Shown here piece by piece: positions 18,804 through 27,093 of a stretch of DNA of 64,000 bases. Position 1 is the first letter of the stretch. Each line of letters starts with the position of its first letter. This DNA comes from Balneola sp. (lineage in GTDB: Bacteria > Bacteroidota > Rhodothermia > Balneolales > Balneolaceae): contig JANQSE010000008.1 in assembly GCA_028284195.1 (NCBI GenBank), forward strand, positions 1-64,000. Reading direction: 5' to 3'. Position numbers and translations under genes: made by a program. The notes beneath the pieces were generated by a model. It made no database searches, had not been told where the DNA came from, and was given only the letters and a program-made list of their open reading frames with translations.

Positions 18804-19970
18804 TTAAGCAGTTAGTGAAGATGAGGAATGAGAAAATAACTGGATAAGGTCTCGGTCTTGAACTATTTTTTTTTGGTCTGCAATTAGTAAAAACTCTTGA
18901 TATAGGGTCTCTAATTGTCCTTTACTTACATTGAAACCCAGACGTTCACCTCTAAATTTGAGTGCTGCCCGCCCACTTCTGGCAGTAAGCACTATTGATG
19001 ATTCTCCTACTCCCACATCAAGAGGATCGATAATTTCATACGTTTCTCTGTTTTTAATAACCCCGTCCTGATGTATTCCGGAAGAATGAGAAAACGCATT
19101 AGATCCAACAATGGCTTTATTCGGTTGTACAGGCATTCTCATTTTTTGAGAAACTAACCCACTCATTGATTTTAAGCATTTTGTATTAATCCCTGTATCA
19201 AAACATAATCCTTTTTGTTGGCGAAGTATCATCACAACCTCTTCAAGGGATGCATTCCCTGCTCGTTCCCCTATTCCATTGATTGTACATTCTATCTGTG
19301 TTGCACCATTCACTACACCTGCAATAGAGTTAGCTGTAGCCAAGCCAAGATCATTATGGCAATGCGTTGAAATCGTAACATTTTCTATGCCTTTTACATG
19401 ATCACATAGGTACTTAATCTTAGCTCCATAATCCCAGGGAAGGCAGTAACCAGTGGTATCGGGAATATTAACTACGGTTGCTCCCGCTGCAATCACATGC
19501 TCCAAAACCTTTGCTAAAAATTCGTTGTCTGTCCTACCTGCATCTTCTGCATAGAACTCAACATCTTCCACAAAACGTTTGGCAAATTTTACTGCAGCCA
19601 CACCGCGTTCTATTACATTTTCTCTTGTTGTTTTAAGTTTATCAAAAACGTGGCTGTCTGAGGTACCTATCCCTGTATGAATTCTAGGCTTTGTTGCACC
19701 CGTTAAAGCTTCTGCAGCCACTTCTATATCTTTCTCAACGGCTCTGGAGAGCGCACAAACACTGGCATTTTTTATAATCTTTGCAATCTTCTGAACTGAG
19801 TGAAAATCTCCCGGGCTTGAAATTGGAAAACCTACTTCCATTACATCTACCCCTAATACTTCAAGTGCTTTTGCAATTTCAATCTTTTCGCCGGTGTTGA
19901 GCTGACAACCAGGTACTTGCTCTCCATCCCTAAGCGTAGTATCAAAAATTTGTATTCGGCTGTTTGGCAT
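18804..19970 (-). CDS. leuA: 2-isopropylmalate synthase, short form without regulatory domain
   Basis: A TIM-barrel enzyme that condenses acetyl-CoA with 2-ketoisovalerate, the committed step to leucine. Starting at the ATG at 19970 gives [18 protein letters not shown], the expected N-terminus; the open frame further upstream (TTG at 20075) is not typical. Signatures include [15 protein letters not shown] (metal-binding His pair) and [16 protein letters not shown]. At 388 residues it ends where the usual LeuA_dimer allosteric domain would begin, so leucine feedback through that domain is probably absent. Control may therefore be transcriptional. It heads the leuACDB operon. Confidence 0.93.
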   Translation of the reverse strand: MPNSRIQIFDTTLRDGEQVPGCQLNTGEKIEIAKALEVLGVDVMEVGFPISSPGDFHSVQKIAKIIKNASVCALSRAVEKDIEVAAEALTGATKPRIHTGIGTSDSHVFDKLKTTRENVIERGVAAVKFAKRFVEDVEFYAEDAGRTDNEFLAKVLEHVIAAGATVVNIPDTTGYCLPWDYGAKIKYLCDHVKGIENVTISTHCHNDLGLATANSIAGVVNGATQIECTINGIGERAGNASLEEVVMILRQQKGLCFDTGINTKCLKSMSGLVSQKMRMPVQPNKAIVGSNAFSHSSGIHQDGVIKNRETYEIIDPLDVGVGESSIVLTARSGRAALKFRGERLGFNVSKGQLETLYQEFLLIADQKKIVQDRDLIQLFSHSSSSLTA

Positions 19971-20002
19971 TAAGCTTTGTATTTCTAACTTAGTAATGCA
20001 CA

Positions 20003-20026
20003 AAGTACTAAACCGCTGAAGTACTT
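20003..20026. repeat. hairpin in the leuA 5' region
   Basis: AAGTACT (20003-20009) and AGTACTT (20020-20026) form a 7-bp stem with a 10-nt loop, 33 bp upstream of the leuA ATG on the minus strand. No T-run follows on that strand, so it is not a terminator. It could be a regulator-binding palindrome or an mRNA leader structure. Low certainty. Confidence 0.3.
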
Positions 20027-20171
20027 CATTAATCAAGTAGCGAAGGTAAGCCTCACGGGCATTCCTCAAAAACAAGATTTTGGTTTATTTACGACATTCA
20101 AGTATTCATCAGAACTTCAAAAGCATACCTCAAAACACATTTGAACATCATTTTGACTTTTATTCTTTACA

Positions 20172-21710
20172 ATGGCTAACTATTCAAAAGATCATCTTTT
20201 TCAACTTGTAAAATCTCTTTCAAAGGCTGAAAAACGCGGGTTTAAAATTTATGCAACCCGATCAAGTAATGAAGACGCTAAGTTTATCCAATTGTTTGAT
20301 GCTCTGGATAAGGCTGCCAATTACGATGAAGATCAGATCTTAACAAAAGTTAAAGGTATCAAAAAAAAGCAGCTCTCAAATCTTAAAGCACATCTTTACA
20401 AACAAATTTTAGTAAGTCTTCGGTTGATAAATATTAACCACAACACTGATATTCAGCTTAGAGAGCAAATGGATTATGCCCGAATCCTTTATAACAAAGG
20501 ACTATACAAGCAAAGCCTTCGCATTCTTGATAGAATTAAAGAAATAGCGACTCAGAACTATCGTGCTACTTTACGATATGAAGTTTTAGTGCTTGAAAAA
20601 ATTATTGAATCCCAATATATCACCCGAAGTTTAAGGAATCGTGCCGAAGAACTTATTGGGCAAACTAATGAAACACTTACATCTCTCAATGAATACAGTT
20701 CTTTATCTAATCTTGCACTACATCTCTATGGCATTTATATAAAAGCAGGCCATGTAAGAAGCGAAAAAGACTTTAAGAGTATCTCTTCTTTCTTTAAAAA
20801 AGCACTGGAAAAGATTGATACTTCAAACCTCGATTTCTTTGGGAAACATTACCTCGTTGTTTCACATACGTGGTATAGCTTAATTGTACAGGATTTTTTA
20901 TCACAGTACCGATACGCTCAAAAATGGGTGAATTTGTTTCGAGAAACTCCTGATATGCTCACTATTGAACCAATTTGGTATTTAAAAGGAATGCATGTGC
21001 TCTTGGAAGCATTATTCGTACTTGGTCACTACAAAAAGCATGAAGAAGAAATCAAAAAACTGAACGTATTTCTTTTATCGCCACCAAACAAAGCGGATGA
21101 AAACTTTGAAACCCTGGGGTTTATGTATTTATATACTTCTAGGATAAACTCACATTTCATTGCAGGAACATTTTCTGAAGGTATTGCCTTAGTACCAGAG
21201 TTAATCAAAAAGCTTGATAAATATGCCCAAAGAGTAGATCCTCATCGAATTCTTATTTTTTATTACAAAATCGCTTGTTTGTACTTTGGTGCAGGAGATA
21301 ATAAACAATGTATTTTTTATCTAAATAAAATCATTAACTACTCTGATCCCAGACTTAGGGAAGACATTCATTGTTTTGCCCGTATTCTCAACCTTATTGC
21401 TCATTTCGAGCTTGGCAACCAGGCTCATGTTGACTATCAAGTGAGAGTTGTATATCGTTTTCTTAGGAAAATGAATGACCTAAATTTAGTTCAAAAAGAA
21501 GTATTAAAATTCCTCCGCAACCTTGGCAGCATCAAGCATAACAATGTTACAGAAGAGTTCATAGCTTTGCGCGAACGCCTTCTCGCAATAAATAAAATGC
21601 CTTTCCAAAAACGCCCCTCTTTGTATTTGGATATCGTATCGTGGTTAGAAGCCAAAATCAGTAATAAACCTGTTCAGGATATCATTAAAAGTAAATTCAA
21701 ACTACGTTAA
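20172..21710 (+). CDS. conserved helical-repeat (TPR-like) protein of unknown function
   Basis: A 512-residue, almost entirely alpha-helical, soluble protein with no signal peptide. It is rich in Lys, Leu, Tyr and Phe, and successive helix pairs (for example ILYNKGLYKQSLRILDRIKEIA and GDNKQCIFYLNKIINYSDPRL-type segments) suggest degenerate TPR repeats. The N-terminus is a basic helical segment (FQLVKSLSKAEKRGFKIYATR). I do not recognise a named family, though similar long helical proteins are common in Bacteroidota-type genomes. It stands between the divergent leu operon and the attenuated ilv-thr operon, which makes a regulatory link possible but unproven. Confidence 0.75.
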   Translation: MANYSKDHLFQLVKSLSKAEKRGFKIYATRSSNEDAKFIQLFDALDKAANYDEDQILTKVKGIKKKQLSNLKAHLYKQILVSLRLININHNTDIQLREQMDYARILYNKGLYKQSLRILDRIKEIATQNYRATLRYEVLVLEKIIESQYITRSLRNRAEELIGQTNETLTSLNEYSSLSNLALHLYGIYIKAGHVRSEKDFKSISSFFKKALEKIDTSNLDFFGKHYLVVSHTWYSLIVQDFLSQYRYAQKWVNLFRETPDMLTIEPIWYLKGMHVLLEALFVLGHYKKHEEEIKKLNVFLLSPPNKADENFETLGFMYLYTSRINSHFIAGTFSEGIALVPELIKKLDKYAQRVDPHRILIFYYKIACLYFGAGDNKQCIFYLNKIINYSDPRLREDIHCFARILNLIAHFELGNQAHVDYQVRVVYRFLRKMNDLNLVQKEVLKFLRNLGSIKHNNVTEEFIALRERLLAINKMPFQKRPSLYLDIVSWLEAKISNKPVQDIIKSKFKLR

Positions 21711-21818
21711 CTTTTATATTTAAAAGTTGAACATCCCAAAAACTGCTAATCTTCATTTCATTCTGCTCTTGTTATTTTTTGAGAATAGACATTACTTTGG
21801 CTTAAACAAGTTTTAAAA

Positions 21819-21896
21819 ATGCTTTCAACGGTTAACACAACAGTCACTATAATTATCACCATTATTGGTAGCAAATACCGACTGGGGAAGTTATAA
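21819..21896 (+). CDS. ilv-thr operon attenuator leader peptide
   Basis: A 25-codon frame, ATG at 21819 and TAA at 21894-21896. It encodes MLSTVNTTVTIIITIIG followed by SKYRLGKL. Five Ile (ATA, ATT, ATC, ATT, ATT), five Thr (ACG, ACA, ACA, ACT, ACC) and two Val codons are packed into codons 4-16. These are exactly products or intermediates of the downstream ilvDBNC-thrABC operon, in the manner of the E. coli thrL and ilvGMEDA leader peptides. It overlaps the left arm of an antiterminator (21885-21890) and is followed by an intrinsic terminator. A weak promoter candidate (TTGAGA at 21779, 17-nt spacer, TTAAAC) lies just upstream. No strong ribosome-binding site is visible, as is usual here. 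Confidence 0.85.
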   Translation: MLSTVNTTVTIIITIIGSKYRLGKL

Positions 21897-21926
21897 AGTT
21901 GTTGCACTCAAATTTGAAGCCTTCCC
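21885..21926 (+). promoter_or_regulatory. antiterminator helix of the ilv-thr attenuator
   Basis: GGGAAG (21885-21890, leader codons 23-24) is complementary to CTTCCC (21921-21926). Inside, AAAGTTG (21895-21901) pairs with CAAATTT (21909-21915) except for one G-A mismatch, around a 7-nt loop. The right arm shares bases 21921-21925 with the terminator, so the two structures exclude each other. A ribosome stalled at the Ile/Thr/Val codons leaves the left arm free; one that reaches the stop codon covers it. Complementarity is seen; the mechanism is inferred from enteric attenuators. Confidence 0.75.
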
Positions 21927-21947
21927 AATTCGGAAGGCTTTTTTTTT
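21917..21947 (+). terminator. intrinsic terminator (attenuator) upstream of ilvD
   Basis: AAGCCTTCC (21917-21925) and GGAAGGCTT (21932-21940) form a perfect 9-bp stem with a 6-nt loop, followed by a T-run through 21947. It ends 21 bp before the ilvD ATG and lies downstream of the preceding gene by about 200 bp, so its placement fits an attenuator rather than the end of the helical-repeat gene. Confidence 0.9.
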
Positions 21948-21968
21948 AACAATGAAATAATAATCTAC

Positions 21969-23648
21969 ATGCCTGAGCTTAATACGTACAGCAAAACTAT
22001 TACACAAGATGGTTCGCAACCTGCGGCGCAAGCCATGTTATATGCACTGGGTTTAACCACAGAAGATCTCAAAAAACCAATGATTGGGATTGCAAGTACC
22101 GGATATGAAGGAAACCCATGTAATATGCATCTTAATGATCTGGCCATACATGTAAAAAAAGGAGTTCAGGCCGTCAATCTTACAGGACTTATATTCAATA
22201 CCATTGGTATTAGTGACGGTATTTCTATGGGAACTCCGGGAATGCGTTATTCTCTCCCCTCACGTGATCTGATTGCAGACTCAATGGAATCGGTAGTTAA
22301 AGGCATGAGCTACGACGGTTTTATTGCCATTGCAGGCTGCGATAAGAACATGCCTGGTGCAGTAATGGCAATGCTTAGAGTAAATCGCCCTTCTATTATG
22401 ATTTATGGAGGCACCATTGCTGCGGGGCATTACAACGGGCAAAAACTGGATGTGGTATCAGCATTCGAAGCCTGGGGGCAAAAAGTTGCCGGTACAATTG
22501 ACGATAGTGAGTTCAAAAATATCATAGAAAATGCCTGCCCGGGTGCCGGTGCATGTGGAGGCATGTACACCGCAAATACAATGTCTTCAGCTATTGAAGC
22601 CTTGGGATTAGCCTTGCCTTTCAATGCCTCCAATCCGGCCACAAACAGCACTAAAATTCTTGAATGCGAAGAAGCAGGAAAGCATCTTTTAAATCTTCTC
22701 GAAAAAAATATTACTCCCAGAGATATTCTTACCAAAAAATCTCTCGAAAATGCTTTTAGAGTGGTCACTGTTTTAGGAGGATCTACTAATGCCGTTCTTC
22801 ATCTAATAGCTATTGCCAAAACAGCTGGTATTAATTTTACTCTCACCGATTTTCAAAGAATTAGTAACGAAACTCCGTTTTTGGGAGATTTGAAGCCGAG
22901 CGGAACACACGTTATGGAAGATCTTCATAAAATCGGAGGTGTTCCCGTTGTTATGAAATACCTCTTGGAAAACAAACTTCTCCATGAAGACTGTTTAACT
23001 GTTACAGGTAAAACTATTGCAGAAAACCTGGAAGAGATCAGCCCTTTGCCTTCTAACCAACAAATAATCAGGCCTTTATCAAATCCAATCAAAAAAACAG
23101 GCCACATTCAAATCTTATTTGGAAACTTAGCACCCGAAGGAGCCGTGGCTAAAATTACCGGTAAAGAGGGTCTTACTTTCAAAGGACGGGCACGGGTTTT
23201 TAACAGCGAAGAAGAAGCCAATGATGGAATTAAGAATAGTTTGGTTCAAAAAGGCGATGTAGTGGTTATCAGATATGTTGGGCCTAAAGGAGGCCCGGGT
23301 ATGCCGGAAATGCTAAAACCTACCTCCGCAATAATGGGTGCAGGGTTAGGAAAAAATGTAGCACTTATTACCGATGGAAGGTTTTCGGGAGGATCTCATG
23401 GTTTCGTTGTAGGGCATATTGCGCCGGAAGCCCAAAGCGGCGGCACTATTGCTTTGGTTGAAAACGGCGATTATATCGAAATAGATGCTATAAACAATAC
23501 AATTAATGTAAAACTTTCAGAAACAGAACTAACCCGCCGAAGAAATCGGTGGATCCCACCCTCCCTCAAAGAAAAAAGCGGGCAGTTGTACAAATATGCG
23601 CACACTGTTTCATCTGCATCACAGGGATGTGTAACCGATGAATTTTAG
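21969..23648 (+). CDS. ilvD: dihydroxy-acid dehydratase
   Basis: A 559-residue Fe-S dehydratase that converts dihydroxy-isovalerate and dihydroxy-methylvalerate to the 2-keto acids of valine and isoleucine. Cluster or metal-binding motifs are [11 protein letters not shown] and [17 protein letters not shown]; the C-terminal [14 protein letters not shown] is also conserved. It is the first structural gene after the attenuator, heading ilvD-ilvB-ilvN-ilvC-thrA-thrB-thrC. Confidence 0.97.
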   Translation: MPELNTYSKTITQDGSQPAAQAMLYALGLTTEDLKKPMIGIASTGYEGNPCNMHLNDLAIHVKKGVQAVNLTGLIFNTIGISDGISMGTPGMRYSLPSRDLIADSMESVVKGMSYDGFIAIAGCDKNMPGAVMAMLRVNRPSIMIYGGTIAAGHYNGQKLDVVSAFEAWGQKVAGTIDDSEFKNIIENACPGAGACGGMYTANTMSSAIEALGLALPFNASNPATNSTKILECEEAGKHLLNLLEKNITPRDILTKKSLENAFRVVTVLGGSTNAVLHLIAIAKTAGINFTLTDFQRISNETPFLGDLKPSGTHVMEDLHKIGGVPVVMKYLLENKLLHEDCLTVTGKTIAENLEEISPLPSNQQIIRPLSNPIKKTGHIQILFGNLAPEGAVAKITGKEGLTFKGRARVFNSEEEANDGIKNSLVQKGDVVVIRYVGPKGGPGMPEMLKPTSAIMGAGLGKNVALITDGRFSGGSHGFVVGHIAPEAQSGGTIALVENGDYIEIDAINNTINVKLSETELTRRRNRWIPPSLKEKSGQLYKYAHTVSSASQGCVTDEF

Positions 23649-23714
23649 ACACCTAATTGTCAATCAAATTAATATGAAATCACGAGCAACTCTCAACCCA
23701 AACCAAAGAAAAAG

Positions 23715-25400
23715 ATGCAGATGAACGGCGCTGAGGCAATAGTACAAATTCTGCTTAATGAAGATGTGGATTTGATTTTTGGCTATCCGGGTGGAGCTAT
23801 TATGCCTGTTTATGATGCTCTTTATGATCAGCAAGAACATATTCAACATGTTTTGGCACGCCACGAACAAGGAGCCATTCATGCTGCACAGGGCTATGCC
23901 AAAGCCTCCGGTAAACCGGGAGTTTGTTTAGCAACTTCAGGACCTGGAGCTACGAACCTAATTACCGGGATAGCTGATGCACAAATCGATTCAGCTCCTC
24001 TGGTTTGTATTACTGGACAGGTCGGTTCAACTTTATTGGGAAGTGATGCTTTTCAAGAAACTGACATTATCAGCATCTCAATGCCTGTCACAAAATGGAA
24101 CTACCAGGTTACTGATGCCCGGGAAATACCTTCTGCTCTTGCCAAAGCTTTTTATATTGCTAAATCTGGCAGACCAGGACCTGTACTCATCGACATTACA
24201 AAAGATGCTCAGTTTCAAGAACTCGATTTTGAATACGAACACTGCGAGAGTCTTCGAAGTTACACTCCCGAAATTTCACCCAATCCTGAGGCCATTGAGG
24301 AAGCAGCCATACTCATTAATGAAGCTCAGCGACCCTTTATTCTCTTTGGGCAAGGCGTAATTCTTGCTAATGCGGAAGCCGAGTTTAAAACCCTTATCGA
24401 AAAAACAGGAATTCCTGCTGCATGGACCTTGCTTGGGTTATCTGCCTTAGAAACCGATCATCCGTTAAACGTGGGTATGCTAGGTATGCATGGAAACTAT
24501 GGCCCAAATTTGCTCACCAATGAATGCGACGTACTCATTGCAATAGGTATGAGATTCGATGACAGAGTAACAGGAAACCTCGATAATTATGCAACACAGG
24601 CCAAAGTAATTCATTTGGACATTGATCCTTCTGAGATTAACAAAAATGTGAAAGCTCACATCCCCATTCTGGGCGATGTGAAGGTTACACTCCCTTTGCT
24701 TCTTGATAAGGTAAAACTCAATAATCATCTAGAGTGGCTTCAGCGTTTTCACGATTGTGCACGCATCGAACAGGAAAAAGTAATAGCTGCAGAATTGTAT
24801 CCTTCCGGTGATGTTTTGAGTATGGGTGAAGTAGTTCGAATCGTAAACGAATACACCAACGGAGATGCTATTATTGTAACAGATGTTGGCCAACACCAAA
24901 TGATTGCATGCCGTTACTCGAAATTCTCACAATCAAAGAGCAATATTACTTCCGGAGGTTTAGGAACTATGGGCTTTGGGCTGCCAGCAGCTATTGGTGC
25001 TAAACTAGGAGCCCCTGAAAGAACAGTTATTGCAATAGTTGGCGATGGCGGCCTTCAAATGACTATCCAGGAGCTGGCTACAATTTACCAGACAAAAGCT
25101 AAGGTGAAAATACTTCTTCTTAATAACGAGTTTCTGGGAATGGTTCGCCAATGGCAGCAACTTTTCTTTGATAAGAGATACTCTTCAACTGAAATGATAA
25201 ACCCTGACTTCCAAACCATTGCAAAGGGATATCAGATTCCTGCCAAAAAAGTAACCCGGCGAGCCGATCTTGAAAAAGCGATCATAGACTTTTTGGATTA
25301 TGATGGTGCTTACTTCTTAGAGGTAATGGTTGGTAAAGAGAATAATGTATTCCCTATGGTGCCGAGTGGTGCCGGAATTGCCGAAATAAGATTAGAATGA
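23715..25400 (+). CDS. ilvB: acetolactate synthase large (catalytic) subunit
   Basis: A 561-residue thiamine-diphosphate enzyme that makes acetolactate and acetohydroxybutyrate. It shows the N-terminal GYPGGAIMPVYDAL with RHEQGAIHAAQGYAKASG (catalytic Glu), the FAD-dependent middle domain, and the ThDP motif beginning GDGGLQMTIQELAT and reaching NNEFLGMVRQWQ. Full length for the family. Its stop overlaps the ilvN start (ATGA), as expected for a complex with the regulatory subunit. Confidence 0.97.
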   Translation: MQMNGAEAIVQILLNEDVDLIFGYPGGAIMPVYDALYDQQEHIQHVLARHEQGAIHAAQGYAKASGKPGVCLATSGPGATNLITGIADAQIDSAPLVCITGQVGSTLLGSDAFQETDIISISMPVTKWNYQVTDAREIPSALAKAFYIAKSGRPGPVLIDITKDAQFQELDFEYEHCESLRSYTPEISPNPEAIEEAAILINEAQRPFILFGQGVILANAEAEFKTLIEKTGIPAAWTLLGLSALETDHPLNVGMLGMHGNYGPNLLTNECDVLIAIGMRFDDRVTGNLDNYATQAKVIHLDIDPSEINKNVKAHIPILGDVKVTLPLLLDKVKLNNHLEWLQRFHDCARIEQEKVIAAELYPSGDVLSMGEVVRIVNEYTNGDAIIVTDVGQHQMIACRYSKFSQSKSNITSGGLGTMGFGLPAAIGAKLGAPERTVIAIVGDGGLQMTIQELATIYQTKAKVKILLLNNEFLGMVRQWQQLFFDKRYSSTEMINPDFQTIAKGYQIPAKKVTRRADLEKAIIDFLDYDGAYFLEVMVGKENNVFPMVPSGAGIAEIRLE

Positions 25401-25942
25401 TGATAAACGGAAAACAAGAATTTACTATAACCGCTTACACAGAGAACCATGTAGGCCTTTTACATCGCATTACAGTGGTTTTTACAAAACGAAAAATAAA
25501 TATTGAAAGCCTGACAACCTCAGAAAGTGAGCGGGATGGTATTCATCGATTCACTATTGCTGTAACAGAAACTGAAGAAACTGTTTCAAAAGTTGTAAAG
25601 CAGATTGAAAAACAAATTGAAGTTTTAAAAGCCGACTTTTATAAAAAAAATGAGGTGGTACAGCAAGAATTAGCCTTATACAAAATACCAACTAAATCCC
25701 TTACCAATGGTATTGAAGTAGAGCGCATAGTTCGAAAACACAATGCCCGATTTTTAACTATTGAAAAGAAATTCGTTGTTATTGAAAAAGCAGGTTTCCG
25801 AAGAGAAACAAAGGCTTTGTTTGATGAACTCATTCCATTTGGCATCCATGAATTTGTTAGATCGGGAAGAATAGCTGTTGCCAGGGAAGAATTTGGAATT
25901 GGACAAGATGTAAAACAGCTACTGGAAACAACAGCTTATTAA
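25397..25942 (+). CDS. ilvN: acetolactate synthase small (regulatory) subunit
   Basis: A 181-residue subunit with an N-terminal ACT domain (about 8-80, starting FTITAYTENHVGLLHRITVVF) and a C-terminal ALS_ss_C-like domain. In the family it stimulates the catalytic subunit and confers feedback inhibition by valine or other branched-chain amino acids. Two adjacent ATGs (25397, 25400) could start it; the first overlaps the ilvB stop. The IlvH and IlvN names are both used for this form. Confidence 0.94.
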   Translation: MMINGKQEFTITAYTENHVGLLHRITVVFTKRKINIESLTTSESERDGIHRFTIAVTETEETVSKVVKQIEKQIEVLKADFYKKNEVVQQELALYKIPTKSLTNGIEVERIVRKHNARFLTIEKKFVVIEKAGFRRETKALFDELIPFGIHEFVRSGRIAVAREEFGIGQDVKQLLETTAY

Positions 25943-25990
25943 TATGAGCAATCCTTTTACTATAACTAAAAATGAAAAATTAAATATAGA

Positions 25991-27037
25991 ATGGCACACT
26001 TAAATTTTGGCGACGTTGAAGAAGAAGTAATAACCAGAGATGAATTTCCTCTCAGCAAAGCAAAGGAAGTTCTTAAACATGAAACCATCGCTGTAATCGG
26101 ATATGGAGTTCAGGGCCCCGGACAAGCTCTCAACCTGAAAGACAACGGCTTTAACGTAATTGTAGGACAACGAAAAAACTCCAAAACATGGGAGAAAGCC
26201 CTTGCAGATGGTTGGGTTCCCGGAGAAACATTATTTGAAATTGAAGAAGCTTGTAAAAGAGGAACCATTCTTCAATACCTGCTCTCCGATGCCGGACAAA
26301 TTACACTTTGGCCAACTGTAAAAAAGCATTTAACCAAAGGAAAAGCTCTTTACTTTTCACATGGTTTTGGCATTACTTATAAAGAACGCACAGGAATTGT
26401 TCCTCCTGAGGATGTGGACGTAATTTTAGTTGCCCCTAAAGGCTCAGGAACTTCCCTTCGCCGTATGTTTTTGGAAGGTCGAGGATTGAATTCCAGCTAT
26501 GCTATTTTTCAGGATGCTACCGGCAATGCCAAAAACCGGGTATCGGCTCTGGGAATTGGAGTCGGCTCAGGATATCTATTTAAAACTGACTTCAAGAAAG
26601 AAGTATATAGTGATTTAACAGGAGAACGAGGAACATTGATGGGAGCTATACAAGGCATCTTCGCAGCTCAATATGAAGTACTCAGATCAAATGGACACTC
26701 TCCTTCCGAAGCTTTTAACGAAACTGTTGAGGAACTTACACAATCACTGATGCCACTTGTTGCTGAAAACGGAATGGATTGGATGTATGCAAATTGCTCC
26801 ACAACCGCACAACGAGGAGCACTCGACTGGTGGAAAAAATTCCGGGACGCATCAAAACCTGTGTTTGAAGAATTATACAGGGAAGTAGCAGCTGGAAACG
26901 AAGCCCAACGGTCTATTGATGCAAATAGCCAGCACGATTACAGAGAAAAGCTTGAAGAAGAGCTGAAAGAACTTCGTGATTCTGAAATGTGGCGGGCAGG
27001 CGCAACCGTTCGAACACTTAGGCCGGAAAATAACTAA
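25991..27037 (+). CDS. ilvC: ketol-acid reductoisomerase
   Basis: A 348-residue class I KARI that rearranges and reduces acetolactate or acetohydroxybutyrate. The nucleotide loop is GYGVQGPGQ (37-45) rather than the GYGSQGHAHA of most bacteria; I recall this variant from Bacteroidota and fungal enzymes. Downstream, GERGTLMGAIQGIFAAQYE and the C-terminal helical knot are conserved. The charged loop residues after QRKNS suggest NADPH use, though this was not tested. Confidence 0.95.
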   Translation: MAHLNFGDVEEEVITRDEFPLSKAKEVLKHETIAVIGYGVQGPGQALNLKDNGFNVIVGQRKNSKTWEKALADGWVPGETLFEIEEACKRGTILQYLLSDAGQITLWPTVKKHLTKGKALYFSHGFGITYKERTGIVPPEDVDVILVAPKGSGTSLRRMFLEGRGLNSSYAIFQDATGNAKNRVSALGIGVGSGYLFKTDFKKEVYSDLTGERGTLMGAIQGIFAAQYEVLRSNGHSPSEAFNETVEELTQSLMPLVAENGMDWMYANCSTTAQRGALDWWKKFRDASKPVFEELYREVAAGNEAQRSIDANSQHDYREKLEEELKELRDSEMWRAGATVRTLRPENN

Positions 27038-27093
27038 CTGTGCAAGAGTATAATTTACCTTTATACATTGAAGACTTATAGCCCCACATTAGA

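Noticed and set aside
19971-20075. N-terminal extension of leuA or a leucine-rich leader peptide
   Set aside because: The extra 35 codons are in frame and Leu-rich but have no ATG and no stop, and lack a terminator; the family N-terminus begins at 19970.
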